Of a stretch of 64,000 bases of DNA, positions 26,466 to 35,239 are shown one piece after another (the stretch's first letter is position 1; the number at the start of each line of letters is the position of its first letter). The notes under the pieces were generated by a model, which was not told where the DNA came from, did no database searches, and saw only the letters and a program-made list of their open reading frames with translations. Both the position numbers and the translations under genes were made by a program. Source of the DNA: Nostoc sp. NIES-4103 (GTDB lineage Bacteria > Cyanobacteriota > Cyanobacteriia > Cyanobacteriales > Nostocaceae); contig NZ_AP018288.1 of assembly GCF_002368335.1 (NCBI RefSeq), positions 2,253,269 to 2,317,268 of the forward strand, written 5' to 3'.

Positions 26466-28163
26466 TCACCAGTCCCCAGTCCCCAGTCCCCAGTCCCTAA
26501 TCTTCACAACACACTCTGCCTTTAACACAATAAACCTCTCTGTCTCCAAAACAGAACATCGAGATGTCACCTTTGCCAATGCAGGAACATTCCCCTGTGA
26601 TAAACTGCTGACAGCTTCAGCAAACGCTGGTTGAAAACTTTGCAGCCAGGTTTTTTCAGTTAAATATTCAGGTTGAAAAGCTGTGCGTTCCACCAGCCAG
26701 AAATTTACTTTATATTTTTGAATTAATTGTTTTGCTGCTGTCAAATTGTTACTATACTGAGCAACAATCAAATCAATAGTGCGTTGGCGAATTGGAGAAT
26801 AATAGCCAAGATGAAAAGGAAGCGCGTATTCTCGACCCACTAAAATAGACCTTTGGGCAAAAGTCGGAATGTTATCAGCTTCGTCAGAAAGAGTAGCAAT
26901 AAGACTATCTTTTGGTTGTTGTTGCAGAAATTTGTATAAAGCTGATTCTCCAGATTGTCTGTAATCAGTTGTGGGAAAACGTCCTGAAAAATTTGGGTAG
27001 AAAAGCAGGACAACGGCTAAAACTAATGTTAATGTCAGTTGCCAAACCCTAGGTTTTTGCTGATATGCACGCAAAAATTTATCCAACATTATAGTTAACG
27101 TGATCCCAGCAGCAACAGCCATCACAACTCGTAGTGAATGAATTGTATAGCGGGTGGGGAAAAACAATTTTAATAGGAAAGCATGGGCAGCAAAAAATAG
27201 AGTCAAGGACACTATGATGATTTGTGGCAATATTTTGACTTTACTATTTACCAAATTGACCAACGGCAATTGAGACGAATATCGCAATACCAGAGGCAAG
27301 AATAATCCTAACCAAATTAGGGGAGGCATTAACGGTGGTAAAATGCCACTATGTTGACCAACCAGCCAAAACCACCAAGGATTATTGTTAAAAAAGGGAT
27401 GTCGTCCTCCTGGCCATAATTCCGGCATTTTCCAGGCTTGAGAGGCAGTGACAACTGGCCCATATTCAGAGGAAGCTAAAGCATAGGGCAACATCACTAA
27501 AAACCCTAATCCGAAAGTTGTTACCAGCCAAAAATAATTATTTCGCAATCTAATCAGTAATATTCCTAAAGAAATTAATAGTAGTGGCGGATAGAAAAGT
27601 CCTTCTAAGATAATTATCAAACAAATGATTAGCCAAGATTCCCGCAATAGATAGTAGAGAAAAGCCAATAGCAAAGGATAAATAAAAGCTTTGGGTGTGG
27701 CAGAAACTAAATCACTTTTGAACCAAAGACTTTGATTGAGCAATAAAGAACTAATAAATCCACAAATTGGTACTGGAAATATTTGCGAACACAGCCAAAA
27801 ACAGTAGATAGTGACAATCAAACCCAACAAAATAGGCAAAATTTTACTCAGCAACAAAGGCTGAATCCCTAGACTAGCCATTACTTTGTAAACAGCAGCA
27901 AATCCTAAAGGCGTAATCGATTGAAAATAATCTGCAATTAAATCATTTGGCAGTAACTTGGGATCGACAAACTGCTGCATCCAAAATACATATTCTCGTG
28001 CATCATCTTGAGCAACATATTCACCTCTAAAGGCTTTTTGTAGTCCTAAAAATCCATAAAATACTGCAAAAGCTAGACTTAGAGTTAACCAGAATATAAC
28101 TGATTTATCAAATTTTTTGTCTTGATGAGCAGTTAAAAAACTATAGAGATGAGCAGATAACAT
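26466..28163 (-). CDS. Polytopic membrane protein, GT-C-like architecture
   Basis: 565 residues with about ten to twelve hydrophobic segments (first about 25-45; main cluster 90-400) and a soluble C-terminal lobe of about 150 residues. An early periplasmic-loop acidic motif (VAQDDAREY, about 53-61) and the overall layout resemble GT-C glycosyltransferases of the ArnT/PMT class, but I cannot confirm the fold. The last residues (RDWGLGTGDW) and the stop are encoded by a CCCCAGT STRR, so the gene has been extended by the repeat. No neighbours in operon. Confidence 0.75.
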   Translation of the reverse strand: MLSAHLYSFLTAHQDKKFDKSVIFWLTLSLAFAVFYGFLGLQKAFRGEYVAQDDAREYVFWMQQFVDPKLLPNDLIADYFQSITPLGFAAVYKVMASLGIQPLLLSKILPILLGLIVTIYCFWLCSQIFPVPICGFISSLLLNQSLWFKSDLVSATPKAFIYPLLLAFLYYLLRESWLIICLIIILEGLFYPPLLLISLGILLIRLRNNYFWLVTTFGLGFLVMLPYALASSEYGPVVTASQAWKMPELWPGGRHPFFNNNPWWFWLVGQHSGILPPLMPPLIWLGLFLPLVLRYSSQLPLVNLVNSKVKILPQIIIVSLTLFFAAHAFLLKLFFPTRYTIHSLRVVMAVAAGITLTIMLDKFLRAYQQKPRVWQLTLTLVLAVVLLFYPNFSGRFPTTDYRQSGESALYKFLQQQPKDSLIATLSDEADNIPTFAQRSILVGREYALPFHLGYYSPIRQRTIDLIVAQYSNNLTAAKQLIQKYKVNFWLVERTAFQPEYLTEKTWLQSFQPAFAEAVSSLSQGNVPALAKVTSRCSVLETERFIVLKAECVVKIRDWGLGTGDW

Positions 28164-28199
28164 TTAATTCATAATTTATAGTTAGTTTTACTATGGTAG

Positions 28200-28301
28200 T
28201 AGCGTGACCGGACTAAAATAGTGCATAAATTTCTTCTAATATCTCTGTGTTCTCTGCGTCTCTGTGGTTCGTTAATGCACAAAATTAGTCCGGTCGCGCT
28301 A
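28200..28301. mobile_element. MITE family B, copy 2 (102 bp, GTAG TSD)
   Basis: Terminal inverted repeats TAGCGTGACCGGACTAAAAT / reverse complement TAGCGCGACCGGACTAATTT, with GTGCAT just inside. Flanks GTAG at 28196-28199 and 28302-28305. The core (about 28228-28270) is shared with copy 1 (TCTAATATCTCTGTGTTCT). Confidence 0.85.
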
Positions 28302-28305
28302 GTAG

Positions 28306-28435
28306 TGGCGTGGCAAGGCTAAAATGTTGCAATAATTGTCTTGTGGGGCGGACATCTTGTCCGCCAGTTAGGACGGGCTTTCTGACCCATCCCACAAGAG
28401 GAAAGCTAATGCACAAATTTAGCCTTGACACGCCA
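28306..28435. mobile_element. MITE family B, copy 3 (130 bp, GTAG TSD)
   Basis: Terminal inverted repeats TGGCGTGGCAAGGCTAAAAT / TGGCGTGTCAAGGCTAAATT. Flanked by GTAG at 28302-28305 (shared with copy 2) and 28436-28439. Its core differs, with a GGCGGACA/TGTCCGCC hairpin. Confidence 0.85.
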
Positions 28436-28464
28436 GTAGATTGACACTCATCAGTCATCAGTCA

Positions 28465-28887
28465 TCAGCTATCTTCAAAAACATATTTTTCAGCTACTTT
28501 CCAATAACGCGAGAACCGTTTCAAGTCAATATAGCCGTCGTAGTCAAAAAATGGTTCTACTTCCAGCACTTCCACTGCTAAAGAAGACTCAATTTGATTG
28601 CAGATATCATCAAATCGGGGACTGGGACTATCTGCTGTGACAACTAAGTTAGCATTATGCTCTTTAGCAAAGGCTAAAATTTCCTGGGCGACATCTCCAC
28701 GCCGGATCTCAACGGGTAACTCTAGCAAGCATTCGTAGATAAAGGTGAGGCGTTTGAGACCCAGTTGCCATTCTTCTATTAAAGCATCGTCCCAAACCCA
28801 GATAGCTGGTGCTTTTGGGTATTCTTGCAGTGCAGGGTTGTGTGGACTTAAACAGTCTCCATGTACCCAAACAATTGGTTTAGTCAT
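28465..28887 (-). CDS. Stand-alone photolyase alpha/beta (N-terminal) domain-like protein
   Basis: 140 residues. The opening IVWVHGDCLSPHNPALQEY resembles the first strand and DNPAL signature of the photolyase/cryptochrome alpha/beta antenna domain, and AQEILAFAKEHNANLVVTADSPSPRFDDI matches the second part of that fold. The FAD-binding domain is absent; instead a gene encoding only a photolyase FAD-binding domain lies directly upstream on the same strand (29040-29885). Together they look like a photolyase split into two polypeptides. Its biochemical role is inferred. Confidence 0.65.
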   Translation of the reverse strand: MTKPIVWVHGDCLSPHNPALQEYPKAPAIWVWDDALIEEWQLGLKRLTFIYECLLELPVEIRRGDVAQEILAFAKEHNANLVVTADSPSPRFDDICNQIESSLAVEVLEVEPFFDYDGYIDLKRFSRYWKVAEKYVFEDS

Positions 28888-29050
28888 TTGTCAGTTGTCA
28901 GTTGTCAGTTGTCAGTGGTCAGTGGTCATTTGTCATTGGTCATTTGTCATTGGTCATTTGTCAGTTGTCACTTATCTCCCCATCTCCCCATCTCCCTCAT
29001 CTCCCCCATCTCCCCCATCTCCCCATCTCCCTCATCTCCCTATCTCCCCT
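28888..29050. repeat. STRR tracts (CAGTTGT/CATTGGT and CTCCCCAT)
   Basis: About 85 bp of GTCAGTT/GGTCATT heptamers and about 75 bp of CTCCCCAT/CTCCCTCAT units separate the two photolyase-domain genes; the second tract overlaps the 3' end of the FAD-domain gene and encodes its last residues (KRGKGR). Confidence 0.85.
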
Positions 29051-29885
29051 TCCCTCTCTTTCCACGTTGCCAGCTTTGGCTGTTAGATTGTTTGGTAAAT
29101 TCTCCTTTGGGAAAAAGTTGCTGTTCTATTTGTTCGTAGCCGCCTTCAAAGTCACAATGTCCGTAAAGTGGGCATTTTTGACAATAAACTCCTTTGGTGT
29201 AGCGTTCTAAGTTTTCACGGTTGAAAAAGTAGGGTTTGTGGCTAAAGGTGCTGGCTACCCACTGCCATGACATATTATTACTAGCAGGATCGCCATCTAG
29301 CAAATGTTCAAGAAACCATTTAGCCCCTGCTTGCCAACGAATCCGTCGCCAATGCACTATGTAAGCAGCTAACCACATGCGGGCGTGGTTGTGTAGGTAG
29401 CCAGTTTCTTGCAATTCACGGCTAAGGCTGTCAATGCAAACTCGCTCTGTGCTGCCTTGTTTGATATCCTCTGGTAAATCGGGTGCGTAGTCTTTTGGGG
29501 TGTAACCTGTTTTGTATTCTTCTTGGTCTTCCCAGATACCGTTACCCAGTTTGACATAAAGCCGTTGCCAATAGTCACGCCAGCCTAATTCATTAATTAG
29601 TTTTGTGGCATCGTCTGGGTGCTTTACGTTGTCTAGCACATGATCCCGAATTTCTCGCAAACTTAAAACCCCGTAGCGAATATAAGGCGAAAGACGCGTG
29701 ACTGCACCTGTTAAAAAGTTGCGGGTTTTGGCGTAAGTTGCTGGGTCTACTTTTTGCAATGCTTTCCTAGCGGCTTTGCGTCCTCCCACGATATCACTGA
29801 TGTGGCGATCGCGTTCTGCCGCTTTTGGGAATTGTTCCTGGAGATAAGCTATCAATTCATCACGGCTAGAGAATTTCTTTAACAT
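29040..29885 (-). CDS. Photolyase/cryptochrome FAD-binding domain protein without antenna domain
   Basis: 281 residues that correspond to the C-terminal helical FAD domain of photolyases: LSPYIRYGVLSLREI (FAD-loop), ELGWRDYWQRLY, YLHNHARMWLAAYIVHWRR and GDPASNNMSWQWVASTFSHKPYFFN are all conserved, including the Trp residues of the electron path. The alpha/beta domain is missing from the N-terminus. A C-terminal CQKCPLYGHCDF carries three Cys of unknown role. Directly downstream is a separate alpha/beta-domain gene. Likely DNA repair or light sensing as a two-subunit unit. Confidence 0.85.
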   Translation of the reverse strand: MLKKFSSRDELIAYLQEQFPKAAERDRHISDIVGGRKAARKALQKVDPATYAKTRNFLTGAVTRLSPYIRYGVLSLREIRDHVLDNVKHPDDATKLINELGWRDYWQRLYVKLGNGIWEDQEEYKTGYTPKDYAPDLPEDIKQGSTERVCIDSLSRELQETGYLHNHARMWLAAYIVHWRRIRWQAGAKWFLEHLLDGDPASNNMSWQWVASTFSHKPYFFNRENLERYTKGVYCQKCPLYGHCDFEGGYEQIEQQLFPKGEFTKQSNSQSWQRGKRGKGR

Positions 29886-30110
29886 AAAGTGGTAAAAATA
29901 ACAAGAATATTGAATGATATAATTGGCGATCGCTAACTAGCTAATTATATTTAAGCTTATGCTGAAAGTGAGTACATTTGATCAAAGCGATCGCTCCTCG
30001 AAACCAAGACCAAATCTGACGAATCTTAATTACGAATTACAAATTGGTATTAAGTGTTTACATCGTCTAAATTTGGCTTGTCTTTATAAATAGGTATTTG
30101 TGGTACTAAC

Positions 30111-31637
30111 ATGACAATTGGGATTTGGATATTGGGCGACCAACTTTGGCTAGAACAAGCAGCTTTGCAAAGTTGTACTCATCAGGATAATCTGCCTATA
30201 ATTTTGATTGAGTCGCTACATCATGTTCAAGTAAGACCTTACCATCAACAAAAGCTAATTTTGGTTTGGTCAGCAATGCGACATTTTGCACAAGAGTTGC
30301 AGCAACTAAAATATCCAGTCACCTACAAAATAGCTGAAAATTTTGAAACACCACTAACTGAATGGATCAAGGCAAATGGAATTACTCAGTTGCGGGTAAT
30401 GATGCCAAATGACCGACCATTTAGCAAGATGATTCAAAGTTTAGAACTCCCTTGTCAAATAACTCTGATTCCTAATAACCAGTTTTTGTGGAGTACAGAA
30501 GAATTTAATAACTGGGCTTCGTCTCGTAAGCGTCTACTGATGGAAGATTTTTATCGAGAAGGAAGGCGGCGTTTTCAAATTTTGATGGATCAAGATAAAC
30601 CAGTAGCAGGACAGTGGAATTTAGATAAAGAAAACCGTAAACCGCCCAAAGGTAAGTTAAATACACCTGGGGCGCAATGGTTTGAGCCAGATGAAATTAC
30701 ACTTGATGTCATAGCTAAAGTTAATTCTCTATCTTTGACTACTTATGGAGAAGTAGAAACATTTCGCTGGGGAGTAAGTCGCCAACAAGCACTCTTAGTA
30801 TTAGACTGGTTTATTCAACATCGTTTAACAGATTTTGGCCCCTATCAAGATGCAATGGTAACAGGAGAAGAAACTATGTGGCACGCACTGCTTTCTCCTT
30901 ACTTGAATATTGGGTTACTCCAACCAATGGATGTAATTCAAGCAGCCCAACAAGCTTACTTTCAATATCAGCTGCCTTTAAATAGTGTAGAAGGTTTCAT
31001 TCGTCAGGTGTTGGGTTGGCGAGAATATATGCATGGTATTTATCATTTTGTAGATGCAGATTACTCAAACAAAAATTGGTTTAACCACACACAACCGCTT
31101 CCGGAATTTTTCTGGACTGGTAAAACCAAAATGAATTGTTTACACCAGATATTAACACAAGTCCAACGTACTGGTTACGCTCATCATATTCAGCGGTTAA
31201 TGGTGTTGAGTAATTTTGCATTAATTGCTGGACTTGAGCCACAAGCAGTGGAAAACTGGTTTCACGCAGCTTTCATTGATGCTTATGACTGGGTAATGCA
31301 GACAAATGTGATTGGTATGGGTTTATTTGCAGATGGAGGATTATTGGCATCTAAGCCCTATGCTGCTTCCGCTAACTATATCAATAAAATGAGTGACTAT
31401 TGCAAAAGTTGTGTTTATAACCACAAAGAACGGACAGGTAAAAATGCTTGTCCGTTCAACTTCTTTTATTGGGATTTTCTTGACCGACACCGTAATAAAT
31501 TACAGTCTCAAGGACGGATGAGCTTTATCTTGAACAATCTTGATAAAATGTCTCCTGAAGAATTACAGTCTATTCGCCAACTAGCTCAAGATTGGCACGC
31601 TCAAGAAATATCCTCGCCAACGGTGACTCAACCGTAA
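30111..31637 (+). CDS. FeS-type bacterial cryptochrome/photolyase (PhrB-like)
   Basis: 508 residues of the FeS-BCP (prokaryotic 6-4 photolyase/CryPro) family. N-terminal IGIWILGDQLW is the family start, the helical domain shows EGFIRQVLGWREYM, HHIQRLMVLSNFALIAG and MQTNVIGMGLFADGG. Four cysteines, Cys343, Cys431, Cys434 and Cys447, have spacings 88/3/13, the same as the [4Fe-4S] ligands I recall for Agrobacterium PhrB. It would repair (6-4) photoproducts or act as a blue-light receptor. It is divergent from the split photolyase pair, about 225 bp away. Confidence 0.93.
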   Translation: MTIGIWILGDQLWLEQAALQSCTHQDNLPIILIESLHHVQVRPYHQQKLILVWSAMRHFAQELQQLKYPVTYKIAENFETPLTEWIKANGITQLRVMMPNDRPFSKMIQSLELPCQITLIPNNQFLWSTEEFNNWASSRKRLLMEDFYREGRRRFQILMDQDKPVAGQWNLDKENRKPPKGKLNTPGAQWFEPDEITLDVIAKVNSLSLTTYGEVETFRWGVSRQQALLVLDWFIQHRLTDFGPYQDAMVTGEETMWHALLSPYLNIGLLQPMDVIQAAQQAYFQYQLPLNSVEGFIRQVLGWREYMHGIYHFVDADYSNKNWFNHTQPLPEFFWTGKTKMNCLHQILTQVQRTGYAHHIQRLMVLSNFALIAGLEPQAVENWFHAAFIDAYDWVMQTNVIGMGLFADGGLLASKPYAASANYINKMSDYCKSCVYNHKERTGKNACPFNFFYWDFLDRHRNKLQSQGRMSFILNNLDKMSPEELQSIRQLAQDWHAQEISSPTVTQP

Positions 31638-31779
31638 GGCTGTAGTTAGAACGTGCGATCGCTAATAAAATTCTGTTTCCGTCTTCACTGAAGTTTTGGA
31701 TACAAAAAGTTATATTCTCACACCCCAAATAAATGCCAAAATGTGCTAAATTATTGACTTATTTATATTAAAATATCAA

Positions 31780-32724
31780 ATGAACGTTGAAGGGATTCGC
31801 CTGAAAAATATCAAATTGCAACAAAATAATATATTGCAGAATTTTTTTAATTTAGCTTCTGAAGCTAATTATGAATCAACTCAAATACAACAATTAAATC
31901 AAACTTTAATTACAACAGCAACAAAAATTGAAAAAATATGTTCTAACCAACAAGCAACACCAGCAAGTCTAACTCCTCCATCCCGTAGAATCTACTCATG
32001 GATCAAGTTTTTGACAAATGAACATTATTTAGAACTTCACCTGAGAGCTAGTAGCTATGTGTTGTCAACTGCCAAAGAAATCCTGAATCAACGTGGTCAA
32101 AAGTCGCTCCAACTAATGATTGGCATAACTAATTTAGCTGGACTATATCAAGGGAAAAGAAATAATAGCACAGCTAATATCATGATTAGTGAAGGGTTTA
32201 TAAATGCACCAAAAGTAGTATTGCAAGCATTAGTGGAGTCTGCTCTTTTTGGCAAGAATCAACAGAATACGCAACTAATCAGATCATTTGTCAATACAGA
32301 AGAATACACTAATGTAGTGTCAGAGCTTGATTTGATTATCGAAGTAGTGGCAGAAAACCCACAAGGAAAGTTTTATAACCTAGATGAGTTATTTAATAAA
32401 ATTAACCATGAATATTTCGCGGCAAGTCTTGCCAAACCGCGTCTAGCATGGAGCCGAATTAACACTTACCGTAAATTTGGACACTATGAGATAGCTAGAG
32501 ATAGGGTAGTGATGAGTTTAACCCTTGATAATGCTAAAGTACCTGAATTTGTAGTTGAGTTTGTGTTGTATCACGAATTGTTGCATAAGTATTACGGCAC
32601 GAAGTTAGTTCACGGCAGAAAAATGGTTCATACAAAAGAGTTCCGTGCTAGTGAAAGCCAGTTCAAATCCTACGACGAAGCATCAAGATGGTTGACAAAA
32701 TTGGCATCTAGTCGCTTTTTATGA
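31780..32724 (+). CDS. SprT-like zinc metalloprotein
   Basis: 314 residues. The C-terminal third has HELLH (His265, Glu266, His269) with a later His (VHTKEF) as likely third zinc ligand, and LDELFNKINHEYF / KPRLAWSR ahead of it, matching SprT/Spartan-like minimal metalloproteases (M48-related). The N-terminal 180 residues are helical and unrecognised. The gene ends about 45 bp before an insertion-sequence fragment (32770). Role unknown; SprT homologues often act on DNA-protein crosslinks, but that is only an analogy. Confidence 0.75.
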   Translation: MNVEGIRLKNIKLQQNNILQNFFNLASEANYESTQIQQLNQTLITTATKIEKICSNQQATPASLTPPSRRIYSWIKFLTNEHYLELHLRASSYVLSTAKEILNQRGQKSLQLMIGITNLAGLYQGKRNNSTANIMISEGFINAPKVVLQALVESALFGKNQQNTQLIRSFVNTEEYTNVVSELDLIIEVVAENPQGKFYNLDELFNKINHEYFAASLAKPRLAWSRINTYRKFGHYEIARDRVVMSLTLDNAKVPEFVVEFVLYHELLHKYYGTKLVHGRKMVHTKEFRASESQFKSYDEASRWLTKLASSRFL

Positions 32725-32769
32725 AAACAGTTTATGTGCGACTGGCTTTAGCAGTGACAAGTACTATAA

Positions 32770-32929
32770 CTCACATCTTGCACTTGGAAATATGAATGTC
32801 AAAACCACAACTACGTGCTAGAGGAGCTAGGCGTTCAATATCAAGTAACATATAAGACACAACTATTTGAGGAAAAATAGATTCAAGAGCTATTTGTACA
32901 GCTTGACCCCAGTCAGGTGGTGATGCTGT
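32770..32929 (-). mobile_element. 3' fragment of the IS element found complete-ended at 46349-47417
   Basis: Begins with terminal repeat CTCACATCTTGCACTT and continues for 160 bp that match, with about three mismatches, the reverse complement of 47256-47417. It encodes only the last residues of the IS4-like transposase. Beyond 32929 the similarity stops abruptly. The remainder of 32930-33083 contains no recognisable gene. Confidence 0.9.
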
Positions 32930-33083
32930 CGTGCGTAGACGCGCTGCTTCGGCTTGTCGTCAGACATCGCTCTGGCACAGGCGACTGGCTACACGGGTTA
33001 GAGTTTGATATATTAGTCCACTGTCACATAATGCCAGGGCGAATAGAAACTCAGTTGTGTGGTCTTAATTTTGTGGATTGATT

Positions 33084-33419
33084 CTAGTTAACTGTAGCAA
33101 TATTGCTTCTAATTAACTGTAGCAATATTGCTTCTAAGCTTTGCAATGCAGCGTTAGTCGTGCGCTGATGTTCTTCAAAATTGCGCTGATGTTGTTCAAC
33201 ACTACGTTGATGCTGTTCATGACTATCACGTACTTCTAAAAGTACATCATCAAGTACCGTACTACGGGCAAGGACAGTATTTACATTACTGGTTAATTCG
33301 TTAACGTTATCAGTCAAGTTGTCAATTTTAATTGTTAACGCTGCTATTGCTTCGGTGTTACTGAAAGCTAAAGCCTCAATACGGTCTAATCTGCTCGGCT
33401 GGTCGGGTGCGTTGGTCAT
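33084..33419 (-). CDS. Small coiled-coil protein
   Basis: 111 residues, predicted almost wholly coiled coil (heptads through IDNLTDNVNELTSNVNTVL, HQRSVEQHQRNFEEHQR). Such proteins are frequent in Nostocales and lack an assigned function. The 3' end carries a tandem duplication of a 26-27-bp unit (AACTGTAGCAATATTGCTTCTA) so that the C-terminus (LEAILLQLIRSNIATVN) reads the same repeat in two different frames. The last residues may therefore be non-native. Confidence 0.7.
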   Translation of the reverse strand: MTNAPDQPSRLDRIEALAFSNTEAIAALTIKIDNLTDNVNELTSNVNTVLARSTVLDDVLLEVRDSHEQHQRSVEQHQRNFEEHQRTTNAALQSLEAILLQLIRSNIATVN

Positions 33420-33600
33420 GTTCAGTAGAGTAATTCTAATAATTAGTTTAAAACCGAGTTTGGTTTTTAGTCACAATACTCAAAAATTGCTCAGTAGTGC
33501 GATCGCTCGTTCACTTCCATAGCAGTTGCCCCTGTACAATACCTGCTGTTTACCATACAAATCTCTTATATTGGAAGTGATTGACTTATGAGGTTTGTTT

Positions 33601-33951
33601 GTGTTGGGGCAACGGTTTCTACGCTTGGATGGCTTTACTAAAGCAGAACGGATTGGGATGACTGGTCGTGTGAGTGAGGCGATTAACCTTGCAGGAGCTT
33701 GGATTACTGACTTCCATTTATACTCAAACGTGCTGATTTGCATCAACTTTGAAGTGTCGAGCGCTAATTTAGGCAGGCTTGCTACATCTCTGCAACAGAC
33801 AGGTTTAAATTTAAGCCAACAGAGCCTAGAGCAACTCATGCCTTCAGATGACTTGACCCTCATAGACAAAGAGTTGGCAGGAACATTACAAATAACATTT
33901 ATCCACAACGAACCTGACTTATTGCGAGAAGTACCTGCTGTTCCCGGATAA
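33601..33951 (+). CDS. Conserved-type hypothetical protein
   Basis: About 116 residues from GTG 33601 with GAGG about 7 nt upstream (TTG 33595 is an alternative). The body (KAERIGMTGRVSEAINLAGAWITDFHLYSNVLICINFEVSSANLGRLA, split here only to show composition) is soluble, has regular hydrophobic spacing and ends TLQITFIHNEPDLL. A minus-strand frame over the same DNA (33480-33908) lacks protein-like composition and is taken as a shadow. Function unknown. Confidence 0.55.
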   Translation: MLGQRFLRLDGFTKAERIGMTGRVSEAINLAGAWITDFHLYSNVLICINFEVSSANLGRLATSLQQTGLNLSQQSLEQLMPSDDLTLIDKELAGTLQITFIHNEPDLLREVPAVPG

Positions 33952-34061
33952 GAGCTAGGGCCAACGGCTATAAATACAGAGCGCTAGAAAAAGTCAGCAG
34001 TTAAAATAGCGCGATCGCTCCATTACTAAAGAGCGATCGCCCCCATAAGTGCACCTGTTCT

Positions 34062-34228
34062 GGGAGCAACGCGCTCATAGTGAGATCATCGTGAAATGAG
34101 CTGGGGTAGAAAAGAGAAAAAGTTATTTTTGATACCTAATATATGAAAAATACACTTAATTTCTTCCTCTTCCCCAGCCTCCCCAACCTCTCCAGCTCTG
34201 CCATCTCACAATCAATCGCGTTGCTCCC
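34062..34228. mobile_element. MITE family A, copy 1 (167 bp, perfect 8-bp TSD)
   Basis: Terminal inverted repeats GGGAGCAACGCG/CGCGTTGCTCCC. Flanked by CCTGTTCT at 34054-34061 and 34229-34236, a perfect 8-bp target duplication. Interior contains ATACACTTAATTTCTTCC, shared with the other copies. No coding capacity. Confidence 0.93.
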
Positions 34229-34572
34229 CCTGTTCTTTACCATCTGGGTAAAAGCGAATACACCACTCGAAAGCGCTTACGCCACTCGTTCTGGAACTGT
34301 AGCCAACGCTCAATAGGCAATGAAACCAGCAGCAGTCAGCAGTAGTACACATTTAATACTGTACTGGGTATGTTGCTCTCAATTGTGAAAAAATGCTGAT
34401 TTGTTGCACTTACTTCAATGATTTACTCATTATTCTAGTTATCAAACAGAATTCAGGAGTCAGCGGTGTCAGAATGGGTACGAAAGCAAACAACGTGATA
34501 TTTGGGGTGCTGACTGGTCGCCCTATACTCACTAATGACTTAGTTGTTGCACCACTAAATTAAAGGAAAATC

Positions 34573-34977
34573 ATGTTCAAAAATAAATTTGGTCTTTTAC
34601 TTACTGGTAGTTTCCTACTCAGCGCATTAAGTATGATTCCTCAATCGGCTTGGGCTATTAACCGTTTTTCTGGCACATAATGCCATGACCGCAGAGATTT
34701 ATTCAAGCTTTGGAATAATAAAACAATTGATAGAGGAGTCTGTTTTGCTAATCCTGGAACTGGCTCAGCAAGAATTTACAATGTTTACCTGATAACAAAT
34801 GGCAATAATTACGGCTCTATTAAATACAGAGGTATTGGTAGTTATAGATCCTATTTTTGCACAAAAAATTTAGCAATATTTTTCTATGATCCAATTGTTG
34901 TTACGTCTGTAACTTTAAGTGCGTATCCACCACCTCAATGCTCTACTAGTACTAGCACTAAAAATTACTTAATATAA
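34573..34977 (+). pseudogene. Secreted betagamma-crystallin-like protein with an in-frame stop
   Basis: ATG 34573 (RBS AAAGGAAAA) encodes a clear signal peptide (LLLTGSFLLSALSMIPQSAWA), then TAA at 34678-34680, after which the same frame stays open for about 98 more codons to 34977. The downstream part (CFANPGTGSARIYNV, FFYDPIVVTSVTLSAYPPPQC) has the paired Cys and repeating Tyr/Gly pattern of secreted betagamma-crystallin/killer-toxin-like domains, tentatively. Since there is no frameshift, a single nonsense mutation explains it. Readthrough is possible but unsupported. Confidence 0.7.
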
Positions 34978-35231
34978 ATTGACACTCAACTTCAGTCTTT
35001 TTAAATTGATAGACTACCTGTAAAGGATGAACCAAATGTGATTAACACACAAAATACAGTTAGGCGATCGCACTGTAGTAGGCGCAGTATCTTTCTTACC
35101 TCGCCTGAAATCCCAAGGCATCACGGGCTGCGATTGGTTCACTAAGCCCAGTTTCTGACATTTGGCATTAGCCTCAGCCATTCGCAATTAGTCGAAGGAG
35201 CGATCGCATCCTTTGAAATATTGCCTGTACA
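34978..35231. other. Non-coding stretch with a small gene remnant
   Basis: A short frame at about 35041-35157 (LTHKIQLGDRTVVGAV...GITGCDWFTKPSF) looks protein-like but has no start and is probably a relic. Nothing else is seen before MITE copy 2. Confidence 0.4.
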
Positions 35232-35239
35232 TTACAGCC

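Noticed and set aside
26149..26634. Several overlapping frames in the TATTGGG/CCCCAGT tracts
   Set aside because: Heptamer repeats read open in all frames; no ribosome-binding sites.
33480..33908. 142-residue minus-strand frame opposite the 33601-33951 gene
   Set aside because: Poorer composition, no ribosome-binding site; the plus-strand frame has better start signal and composition.
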